Origin: Udeniomyces pyricola
Taxonomy: Eukaryota; Basidiomycota; Tremellomycetes; Cystofilobasidiales; Mrakiaceae
DNA: 64,000 bases
Assembly (NCBI GenBank): GCA_039545295.1
Contig: BCIK01000001.1
Coordinates: 1,116,001-1,180,000, forward strand
Reading direction: 5' to 3'
The notes below the pieces were generated by a model that was not told the DNA's origin, searched no databases, and saw only the letters and a list, made by a program, of their open reading frames with translations. Below are positions 13,046 to 23,242 of the stretch, one piece after another. The number at the start of each line of letters is the position of its first letter. Position 1 is the first letter of the stretch. A program made the translations under genes and the position numbers.

Positions 13046-16000
13046 CTCCAGCAAATGCAAGCACAGCAAATGCAAGCCCAGCGTCAACAGCAACGACAGC
13101 GATCGACAAGCAGCAACACGCCGGGTCCCAGCGTGCCTTCGTTATCGAGCAACCAAGGCCCTTCTCATCCCTCACCCTCTGCGCCGTTCCAGCAGCAACC
13201 ATCTCTTGAGTCGCAGCGTCAGCAACAGGTTGCGATGCAATCGTCCATGCGTCCACCCTCATCGCATAGAACCGGCTCGTCGTCGTCGATGCGGCCACCT
13301 CAACAGGGCCCGCTGCCTCCCCTCGCCAATTCCAACCTTCCGCCTTTCTTTCCACCTGAAAGACTTCCACCACACTTGCAGCCGCACGCCAATAATCCCT
13401 TTGTGCTGCAGCAGCTGGGCAGAGACACGCCACCTCTTCTCGAACAGATCGCCCTCAACCTCATGAAGCTCGACCGACGGTCAGAAATCTTGCCACCGAC
13501 GATGGAAGCGTTCGAGAAACTTAGACGGATGCGAGAGATGTCTGCTGCGGGGGGTCGTCCACCTGCGGGAGGTCCGCCTCCAAATGTCGACGCTAGGATA
13601 GCATCTCGAACGAAGCCAGCCCCTGTTGTTCCACCTTCAAACCCCACTCGTCCATCCCAAGGTCCGATGCCGACTACTCAACGACCTTTACACCCTGATC
13701 AACCACCACCTCCGATCCAACTGCGACTCCGTCCCGAACCGAAACCTCGACCTGCTCCTCCCCCAGCATCTTCCGAATACCCGTCCGGTCAGGTTCGCCC
13801 GGGATCTATTCGAGCCGAACAAATCTCCAGTCTCGAGCCTTTCCATCTCGAACTGACTGATCCGACCTTTGGCGCAAGGTTGCCTCCGTTGACTCCGGCG
13901 GATGTTGCCAATGTCGAGAGCTGGCTCGCCAAGGAATCGGCTTACCTCGACGTTGTTGAGGAGGGAAAGAAGCAAATAGGAGGCTTCATGGAGCTTATCA
14001 ACAAGTCCTCGCGGGTAGATTGGTGGGAGAAGGTGCGAGAGGTTCCAAGTGGGAAGCGAAGAAAGGGCGCGGTTGAGGGAGAGCCCGAGGTGGTGTGGCC
14101 GCAGATGAAGAAAAGAAAAAGAGAAGAGAGCAAGCTTCGGCATGCTCATCGATTGTACGTCCCCTGGGTTGGACTTGGTGGACACACTGGGCTTTTTGAT
14201 TTCCTTCCTCTGTGAGGATGTTCCTACCGCTCTGGGTTCTGACGGCCTGTGTTCTTACTGCGCATCGTTTCCCAGCTCCAAGGCCGAGCTCCGATCCGTC
14301 GCCAATACCGTCGAGCATCTGGTCCCAATCCGGCTCGATATCGAGCATGACTCCGTCAAGTTCCGCGATACTTTCACCTGGAACGTTCGAGGTACGCGTG
14401 CTTCTCTATTTTCTTTTTGTCTGACTCTTCGACTGCCCCATCTATCCTCACCTTATCGCGCATGCGATCCTGATCGTTGTTGAACTTTGATTTGTTGTGT
14501 AGATTCTCTGGTCGAGCCCGAGCTTTTTGTGCAGACGCTGCTTGATGACTTCAAGCTTCCGGCCGCCTTCAAAAACAAGATCCTAACCTCCATGACAGAG
14601 CAAATCACTCAGCACAAGACTCTCTTTGACGTCTCGGCCAGACATTCCCTTTCGGCCGCTCAAGACGAGGCAAACATGACTGGAAGCTTGGATGAAGCCG
14701 AGCTTGAGTGGTGGGCTGACTTTCGATCACACACCAAGGCCGAAGAAAGGGCAAAGAGGCGGGGCAAGAGCACACCTGTCAAAATCGAACCGGGACAAAA
14801 ACCGTTGGCAGTCGAAGAATTTGAGGTGCCTGGAAAGTTTGGGTTCGACGATCTGCGGATTGTGGTCAAGGTGAGTAGGCGCGATAAATCTTACCTTTCC
14901 ATCATGTGACCATAAGGTGAATCGTTCGTTTGTCCTCCCCTCCTTCCTCCTCTGTCAGCTCGACATCATCGTTGCTACGATGCACCTTATCGACAGCTTT
15001 GAATGGGACGTCAACGGTCCAGACTCGGCCGCAGAGGAGTTTGCCGAAGTCTACTGCAGCGATCTCGGACTTGCTGGAGAATTCAAGTGCGTTTTCCGTT
15101 CTCAACCAGTCATCTGCCATTCACATTGACAGCGTTGCAGAGTAGCTGATTCGATGACTCGGTATCTCGTTCCGATGTCTCTCTTCCACTGCATAGAACC
15201 GCCATCGCGTGCGATATCCGCGAACAATCCCTCTCCTACGTCAAAGCCCTCATCAAGGCTGGTCACCCCTTTGATGGCTCGATGATCCTTGACGAAGAGC
15301 TTCGACTCTCGTTTCTTCCTCCTGTCGCCAATGTCGTCCGCCCAGAAGAAGTTGCCGCGACCGCGTTCACGCCTTTTGTTAGCGAGCTACCCGAGGATGA
15401 GCTCGACCGAATGGAGAAGGAGCGGGAGAAGGAACAGCGAAGGAAGAAGCGACAGACCAAAGGGCGAAAAGCCTTCATCCTCCCCGAAAAGGAGGTTCCT
15501 AAGACGAAGCGAACTCTCCCTGGCTTTGTTATCGCTCCGCCGTCGACTAAGCAGAAGCAGAGTCCACCGCCTCTAGCGCCATCCAGACGAGCGGCCGCTC
15601 TTGCTGCATCGGCTCATATCGCCTCGTTAGCTAAGGAGGACCTCGTCGAACAGGATGACCAGCGATCTTCGACCCAGTCACCTTCGCCCCGAAAGTCGCC
15701 CCTTCCCGCTCGAGTCAACGTGCACGCTGCTCAGTCCACCATAGCCCATCCGAGCCCCTCTCTCGACCACCATGCATCCCTTTCCCAAACTCTTCGTTCC
15801 AACTCATATACCCAATCGGGTCGCAACAACACACAGTTGGCTCCGCCCTCGGTCGCGACTCGCCAAGCCTCTCAGCAGCGAGGTTCATCTCAGCAGCATC
15901 ATCTATCCCTTCATCCTTCACTCCAACGGCGATCGTCCAATCACTCATCTCTACATGACTCTCGAACCGCCAAGAACGTGCCTGTATCTCAACCGCCAGT

Positions 16001-17011
16001 CATACCTCAGCCCCATCCTCAGCTCGGGAACGGCAACCATGCGTCTTCACATCACTCAGGCATGCCTCCATCGACGATGGCCCATCTGGCTTACCCTTCT
16101 GGGAACGGCTCTCCGTCATCGCTGGATCGTCCCGTCCGAGCTAGCCGGTCATCATCCCACAACCATCGCCATCCACCGTCTACATCCGATACTGCTCCCT
16201 CCCGCTTCGAGGTTTCAACTCCATACAGCTCACAAACATCGTTTGCTGAAGACGAAAAAGGCCGTACCCAACCGGAATCTACCGCACCACCTTCCGCTTC
16301 CCATCCCGCTCCGACCGCACCATCTCGATCAAGCACCGATAGTCAACCTTTCCTTCCTCTTACCGCCTCGGCCAGCAACGGGTCTGCGACGTTTGACGCG
16401 TCGTCCAAAGCGTCATCAACGAGAGGAGAAGCCGATGGGGGCTCCCCTCTGTCGTTCCACGAAGTTGCCTCCCCGGCGTCGTCACTCTCGAGTCTGTCGG
16501 CGACGCCTGGCTCGACGTTGATCCCACTTCCTAAGTCATCAGCCAGATCTAACTCGTCGCTTTCCCCGCCCCCGGCGAGTTCGCCGCAGCCGTTGAAGAT
16601 GAATCGTGATCCGCTGCAGGTGGATGAGGTGGACGCCGCTGAAGGGCATGAGGAGACTGCCATCGGACGGTCGTCAAACGAGCTTTCAAATCCATCGGCT
16701 CACGGCGTACGTTTCTTCTTCTTCTTCTTCTTTTGTGTTACTTTCAAAGATTCGAGGTCTCGATGGGTTTGGTTATTCCAATTTAAAAAAAAATAAAAAA
16801 TCTGAACGAACAATGAACTGACAATACTCCTTTTTTTTGCTTTGGGCTCGTTCATCCTCATCCTTATCCTCATCCTCATCAGCAGGCCGGTGAGGAATGG
16901 GTACCTGAGAAGCTGAACCGACTGCCAGACGCCGAGGAAGGCAATAGTAGTGGTAGTGGTAGTAGTAGTAGTGATGGGGGCGGCGCGCTCGGTCTGACTC
17001 AATCGGATTGA
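11494..17011 (+). CDS. SNF5: SNF5/SMARCB1 subunit of the SWI/SNF chromatin remodeller
   Basis: Core subunit of SWI/SNF-type ATP-dependent remodelling complexes in the nucleus. Eight exons join to 1535 codons: 11494-11631, 11826-12683, 12791-14154, 14276-14391, 14503-14870, 14959-15086, 15197-16706 and 16886-17011. The first 780 or so residues are low-complexity, with Gln-rich tracts including a long run of QQA and Q repeats. The SNF5 repeat region follows: VPIRLDIEHDSVKFRDTFTW, EPELFVQTLLDDFKLP, LDIIVATMHLIDSFEWDVN, AEEFAEVYCSDLGLAGEF and TAIACDIREQSLSYVKALI. A basic EKEREKEQRRKKRQ segment and a PGFVIAPP motif come next. About 500 Ser/Pro-rich residues then run to the stop. Fungal Snf5 proteins often have poly-Q; this C-terminal tail is long. 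Snf5 is preferred over its paralogue Sfh1 because of the size and poly-Q. Confidence 0.93.
12810..13090 (+). repeat. CAG/CAA repeat tract coding poly-glutamine in SNF5
   Basis: Imperfect trinucleotide repeat of CAG, CAA and GCT units. In frame it reads as poly-Q with regular QQA spacing, then pure Q. The mixed CAG/CAA codons make it less slippage-prone than a pure tract. A shorter CAG cluster occurs near 11918-11935 and again near 12227-12245. Confidence 0.9.
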
Positions 17012-17841
17012 TCGATGATTCAGCTTTCCCGCCTCTTCCGAGCTCTTTTCATTTTATTTTATTTTTACTTTTCTTCTTTCTTCTTTGTGTTTTGTCTTTC
17101 CTTGATCCTCTCTTCTTCTACCTTTTACTTCAAAGACCATCTTTCTTCTTTCTATATAAAAAAAAATACAAAAAAAAACAATCGAAATAAAACCAACCGC
17201 GCCCCCTCTTCCTTTTCTCGCGCTTCCTACAATTCTCCATCTTGCGTAAGAAAGATGCATGCAACACACGCGTGTGTGTGTGTGTGTGTGTGTGTCGCCG
17301 CTCTACGTATTAAGTACCTCATCATCATCATCCTCATCAATCACGTAGCCATCATCATGCATCCCATCATCAAATCATTCCACCCATCTATTCCATCCAT
17401 TCATCATCTTTTATACTGCTTGACGACGCATGCATACACACATATATATATCACATCTGCGTGTCTCCTTTTTTCCGATTAAAAGAGAAAAAAAAATTTG
17501 GAGAATGGAGAAATAAGCGATAGCAATGACAACATCAACGACAACAACGAATCGATTTGAGAAAAGCCTTTGGAGCCCCTTCTCCCTCCCCGATTTCAAA
17601 AAGAAGGAGGAGGAGGAGAAGAAGAAGAAGAAGAAGGAAAAAAAATATTAAATCCCACAAGATCTGCCCGGGCCGCGGGCCCGTTCCACACTACAGCGCC
17701 GAACTGTCAGGCCTACCACTGGTAACTACCTCCGCCCCTATTCCTTGAGCCAGCCGAGAAACCCGAATAACCAGATCCTTGAAAAAGAAGACGACTGAAG
17801 ATATCTTCGTAACACAGACGGTATGTTTTTTCTTCTTCTCT
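17012..17841. other. Convergent intergenic region, SNF5 / Mpv17-like, with a TG microsatellite
   Basis: About 830 bases between two converging genes, so it should hold both 3' untranslated regions. It contains T-rich and A-rich tracts (about 17040-17190 and 17480-17650) and a TG dinucleotide run at about 17272-17295. No coding region is supported. Confidence 0.5.
17272..17295 (+). repeat. (TG)n microsatellite
   Basis: Twelve TG dinucleotides in the gap between SNF5 and the Mpv17-like gene. Confidence 0.9.
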
Positions 17842-19573
17842 TTAGTGGGTGTTGTTCCCCTTTGGGCCTCCTTTCCCTGCGTCGGCGTCCCGGATCGCGC
17901 GGGCCCGCTTGAGCTTCATGGCCGTCGCGGCAGCAGTTCCAATGACGAACTGGACGAGGACCCCGACGAGGCTCCAAAACTCGGGCGGGACGAGCTTCAG
18001 ACAGATAATGGTCGTAAGCGGTTGGAGAACGAGCGTGGCCTGTGATTGGAATGGCGGGGGGGGGGGGGGGAGGGAGGAGCATTTGGTTGTTATGTCGAGC
18101 CAGAGAAAACAAAGGGGGAAAATCGAGGTTGGGAAGAGGACAAGACCGATAGATATGGACGATTTTAGCATTGCGTCCCAAGAAAGGGGCGGATCGTCGC
18201 CCAAGAAAGAAAAAAAAGGTCAATCGGGCCTGACCGCATAAACGGGTTTGAAACCCATGCTGAGCGCTCCTTTGATCTGCTGTGACGTGCGTGCCCCACC
18301 GATATACGCCATCGAAGCCACTGTCGATCAAAGTGGAGTACCAGGGAGGCAAGGCAGAGAGAAAACAGGCAAAGCAAGAAAAAGGATTAAATTCTATCAG
18401 TTTCGATCCGTTTATGGGATAATGATACTTCGCCTGAAAAGAGGTAAGGGTTATGGGGATGCGGGGTGTGGCAACTAAGTAATGGTTAACGGACCGTAGA
18501 CAGCGACTTCGATGGGCGCCTGCACGCCGAGCGAGATGAAGAGCTGGGTGAGGAGCGCCTTCTTAGGCGTCGAGGCGGCCGAAAGAGGCAAGAGCTTGGC
18601 CGTCAGTCGAGCGATCAAGGTTGGGAGGTAGTCTGAGAAATTTCAAAAGAGTAGTGCAGAAGGGTGAAGGGGAAGGTAAGAGCAAGGTGGGAAGGGTGAT
18701 TAATCAACAAAATGATAGTGAGGGGTTCGTGCGTGATGAGATTAGATATGGTATCTAGTGGTAATAAGCAGGTCGAGGACAGCCTTGTCAGGGCAATCAG
18801 TACAGGTGTTGGGGGATAACATACGTTTCATCTGCGCTCGAGAAGGAAGAAGAAAAAAAAAGAAGAAGGAAAAAGATCACCAAACACATATCAGCTCATC
18901 ACACCTATCTGATGGGTCAATCCAAGGAGCAAGAAACCAGGATCCCGCAATCCGGCCGGATCGACGCAATGGATTGCTTTCTTCCACAAAAATTCAACAT
19001 CCTCGGCTTTTCCTCCTCGAGAGGAACAAGACTAAATAGTCATGACAAGCTCAAGAAACCCAACTCACCGGTCCCGAAACGATCAATCCGTAAAGCAACA
19101 TCATCAACGCCTTCTTCTCGACCATGCTCCTCTTGACGCCCTTGTACGTGTGCGTGACGCGATTGACCTTCTCGGCCGGAGAGGCCTGGAGGAAAGAAGA
19201 TGCCGATGCGGTAGACGACTTGACGTTTGCGGATGAGGCAAGGTAAGTTGAGACGAGAGATTGGAGGTAGTATGAGACGGCTGGATTGGAGAGGGAGTAA
19301 GGTTGAGAGGGATGAGATGGAACGAGTCCGATTGGACAGAACGTGGTGAGCTATCTACTACGCGACATCTTGGTGCATGGTGGCAGGAGAGGCCTGTGGA
19401 TATGTGGGTGTTGAAGATGGTTGATGGCGATGAGTGATTGATGGGCACGAACCGAGCGTGAGGGCCTTTGTTCGGAGCGGGTTTGTCGCGAGGGCGCCGG
19501 TGTACTGGGTGAGGAGTCTCCTCCGGACGGGAAGAGGGACGTGGGTGGGGGATGTAGCATAGAGAGAGGACAT
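17842..19573 (-). CDS. Mpv17/PMP22-family membrane protein
   Basis: Small four-helix membrane proteins of mitochondria or peroxisomes, thought to act in metabolite permeability (Sym1, Pxmp2, Mpv17). Six exons join exactly to 253 codons: 19453-19573, 19069-19280, 18825-18831, 18495-18632, 18235-18320 and 17842-18039. Family landmarks: YTGALATNPLRTKALTL at the N-terminus, VSYYLQSLVSTYLASS, KKALMMLLYGLIVSGP, then MKHYLPTLIARL, KKALLTQLFISLGVQAPIEV, SMAYIGGARTSQQIKGALSM and the C-terminal KLVPPEFWSLVGVLVQFVIG. The third exon is only 7 nt (ATGAAAC). Without it the GPMKHYL motif is lost and the frame breaks. The tail ends in a basic segment (KLKRARAIRDADAGK). Which organelle it serves cannot be told from sequence; a Pxmp2/Sym1-type assignment is as far as I go. 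Confidence 0.88.
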
Positions 19574-20276
19574 GGTTAGTTGCTCAGGGTGAGGGCTGAT
19601 GGGTGAGGAATAGTCGACGGAGAGAGAAACGTCGTCGGGGAGGGGGAAGGGGGAAGGGGGAAAGGGGTCAGCTGTCTCTTGGGCTTTCCTTTCCCTCCCT
19701 CGATCGGTTCGTTTCTTAGCCGGTTAACGGTTTCCCGGTCCAGCCTGGCTTTGGACATCAAACGGTTAGTAGCCACGTCCTCTACTTGCTTTCGTCCCCA
19801 CCACCCTCAATGAGACTCGCTAGTTTCATTCCAGCGCCCAGCCCATTTATCGTATACAACACCACAACAAAACAAACGAAGAAGAAAAGGAACTCTCACA
19901 GCTGCCTAGTGTACGTCTACCAAGTCGTATCTATCATAGCCAGTGCCTACATGACCAGACCAAACAAAACAGGACAGATCAAAACGAAAAGCAAACAACA
20001 ACAACAAAAAAAAACCCTGAAGGGTCGTAGTAATGGATTTTGTAGACATAGTACAGTAAGCAGTCGACACTTTTGACAATGTTCTTGATGGGTATGTGTA
20101 AGGTATGCCCAATCCTCGCCCGTGACCAAACCAAAGAAGATGAAAGAGAAAAGAAAGAGAGGGAAAAAAGAAGTACAAACACGGACAGGATAGGACAAAC
20201 AGCCTGAGTACCACCGCGCACCACGTCTCCGGGTCAACGAACTACGTACGACACAGCGTGTCCCATCAAGATCTAA
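19574..20276. other. Intergenic, upstream of the Mpv17-like gene
   Basis: About 700 bases between two minus-strand genes. It should contain the promoter of the Mpv17-like gene and the 3' untranslated region of the senescence-domain gene. An A-rich tract lies near 19985-20020. Nothing further is recognisable. Confidence 0.4.
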
Positions 20277-22776
20277 TTACAGGGGTGGGGGCATCCTCCT
20301 TCTCGTCAACGTCGCTTGTGACGCCAGGCCAGCCCCCAACTGATCGCCCGTGTCGACGCCCGAAGCGGCAGACACATTCAACGCCTTCATCTCCTTGGCA
20401 AGGTTGTTTCCTCCAGTCTGTCCGGCCGCGGGGACGATGGCATCAAACTCATCGGCCGATGGAGGTGGAGGTCTCGTCCAACCGGTCGAGGCTTGCTTCT
20501 TGGGCGCCGTACGCGTAGCGCTCACAGGTGGAGAAGCCGTCGGAAACGAAGAGTGGGCGGAGTGAAACGACGGTTGAGGGGAACCACTGGACGATCGCGA
20601 GGGAATCAAGGCCGGAGGAAGAGACCCCGGTGACGGCGAAGGAGCCGAATACCGAGGGGTCGAAGAGGAAAACGACTGGGCCTGTAGTTGCTTCTCATTG
20701 AATCCAACCGGAGACGAGTTTCCTTTAGGTGACGAGCTAAAGTACGATGGTGGCGTGTTCTTGCCCGAACCAGTCCCGGCCCGATCGTCAGTCCCATCGT
20801 TGAGTTTCTCGATGAGTTCCCCTTCCTTTTGGACGCCGTACGTCTTGCCGCTCTCGTTCTTCATTCGAGTCTTGACGATGCCCTTACCGGCGCCTTTGAT
20901 CAGAGCCTTGCGACCGACGCCTCGGGCGTTGACCACGGCCAAACTGACATTGACAACGCTACCTCCCAATTGAGCTGACGCTTGACCTGCTTCTTGTCCA
21001 TACTTGTGTGTGATGCTGGCCGAAGCAGAAGTCGATGCCGACCCAATCACGGTTGTCGCCGAAGATTCAATCGAGGTCAGGATGACATCGCCAGCCAGCA
21101 GTACACGCGACAAAAGAGGCCGCTTGTTCGATTGAAGCGACTCGGGCTTGGGAGGTGGAGGCGGAGGAGGCTTTCGACCTGTGGCGGCGTTGAGCCGAGT
21201 TTCCAGCTCGATCCGTTTGGCTTGAGCGAGTTGAGCGGCTGACATGCCTCCAGCGTGTCCTATCAAACGAATCATGATCACTCGGGGTCAGACCTCAGAA
21301 GCCCATTTCTATTTTTATTTTGTTTTCTTTTCTCGTTTGAAAGAGCTCATCAAGCAACACACCTTTTTCGACTGCAAACTCGACGCCCTTCTGGATGTTT
21401 CGGTTGAGAAAACCAGTCCCCTTTTGGACCGTGGACCGGACGGCTCCAGAAGCTGTGTTGACCGCTCGAATGCCCATCATCGTGCCCTACATTGGCAACC
21501 CCAAAGCGAGCCAGCAGTCGGAACAAGAATACAATCCATCGTTTGCTACCATGTCAGGTGGTGAAAAGGACAAAACCCAAGAACAAGATGAAGATAAGGC
21601 TGACTTACGTTGCCAACCTTGACGGGCTCTGCACGGGGTTGAGATGTCGCGATAAAGTCGGTGGAAGCCTTGTTGAGCTGACTTGAGATGTATGCAGATC
21701 CAGAGAGCAACCCTTTACTGTGGGTTGTCAACACCGATAACCAGACAGTTCAGTAATGACGCATGCACGCACACGCACATACACACACACACATTCCCCC
21801 TCTCCTCTTCCCAAAGTCGAAACTGCGTAAGGAACGTCGGGATGATTCGTTTCGACAAACTCACGAGAACTTCGATGCTCCCCTCAGCAACCAATCATCC
21901 ATCTCCGCTTCAGGAACCTCCGTAACTTTGATCCCATTCCCTGTCTGCGTCGCCTCTAGATCCACCACGACGGGACCATTGGCTTTCCCATCGACCTCGC
22001 GCAGGTCGGCCTCGACCTCCATCTCCCCAACGACTTCACCCGTAGCATTATCGATCAATAACACTTTCCCTTCCACCCCTTCAGGGTTGTGCTCCCGAAG
22101 TGTGAGATACGATTCGAGGAGAGCGCGGAACGTTTGTTGGTCGACGGCTTCGAGCGAGGTCTCGGAGGAAGCAGACGCGAAGGGGATCGAGATGAGAAGG
22201 GAATGGGGGATCGGCGAATTGGGCGGAGGAGGTAAGGTGTATGAGTTGAGAGCCGGTGAATGCGAGAGGGTTGAAGTGGGAAGAAGCCGGTATTGCTACA
22301 ATACAAATGATATATAAAAAAAGGATACCCGGGAAGATGATGTAGATCGTCAGTGAAACGTCCCGTAGAGATTGTAGGAGCAGACACTGGAAGCAAGGGG
22401 GAGGAAGGAGGCAACGCCGGAGTAAAGCGATCGCCATGGATTAAGGCGTACAAAGTGGCCAATGGTCAAAAGAAGGATCTTGTCGTTGGATTTGCCATAT
22501 GTAGTCTCAGAGTCCAGGGTCGAGACACTACCAAGGACCAAGAAAGGATGTCAGAATCGGCAATATAGAGGGGGTCTGGTTGGTTGGTCGGTCTGACGAA
22601 CGCTGTGCGGCGCCGTGCTTGGGGGGAGGTTTTATGAGAAGGACTGACGTCAAAGGCCCTTGATCGATAGGAACGTTCTCGGCAAACTCTGGGTCGATGC
22701 GGGAGACCGAAGCAGAAGGGATCCTCAACAAAACAGGCATGTTGGGCGCTGGGATTGGTACGTTGAGGGATGTCAC
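20277..22776 (-). CDS. Spartin-like protein with a senescence domain
   Basis: Senescence-domain proteins (animal spartin, plant ERD7) bind lipids and act at lipid droplets and membranes. Six exons join exactly to 616 codons: 22649-22776, 22452-22527, 21865-22295, 21609-21717, 21363-21486 and 20277-21259. The N-terminal half starts with LLRIPSASVSRIDPEF and continues LLLTIGHF, joined to QYRLLPTSTL and IPHSLLISIPFASA. This resembles the plant/fungal domain that precedes the senescence region. The senescence domain begins at DDWLLRGASKFS and runs through KGLLSGSAYISSQLNKAS, MMGIRAVNTASGAVRSTVQK, LLAGDVILTSIESSATTVIG and VSLAVVNARGVGRKALIKGA. The last 200 residues are Ser/Pro-rich and disordered. 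No MIT domain is seen, unlike animal spartin. The start at 22776 is the first in-frame ATG; an ATG 12 codons downstream is also possible. Confidence 0.85.
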
Positions 22777-23242
22777 ACGAGGGGTGGAGGCGTTTCTGAT
22801 TTCTAGGGGAGGAGGGGACGTGAATCGGTGCTGAGCTGGTCGACGGGGTGTGTGCGGACACTTGAAAGGGGAACAAGATCACTCCATCCACACTTGACAC
22901 GACCAAACTACATCCCCCAGTACCGGCCTCGTGCGAGAGCTGACGTCACGCGCATCCACATGCAGACCCATATTCGCTTCACAATCAATTGGACTTTGTT
23001 TCAGCTCCATGCATTCAATCCCACACACCGAGTCCTACACGTGTACATGTATAGTCAAGAAAACCAAGAACAAGGACGATATACATCAAGAAAAGAAACA
23101 AAACAAATAACGCAGCCCCGGGGATAGGACCACATCTTTATATGTATCCATCCGCGGGGTGCAGGGATGATGGATGATATATGCATATGTCTCAAGAATC
23201 CCTGTGGGACCGAGTCAATGGATTCTCCTCCAAAAAGAAAGT
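22777..23242. other. Intergenic between the spartin-like and DUF1769 genes
   Basis: About 466 bases holding the promoter of the spartin-like gene and the 3' end of the DUF1769 gene. I see no gene or clear motif. Confidence 0.35.

Noticed and set aside
12756..13433. Long antisense frame with Val/Ala/Glu repeats
   Set aside because: It is the reverse strand of the SNF5 poly-Q exon; repeat DNA is open in several frames.
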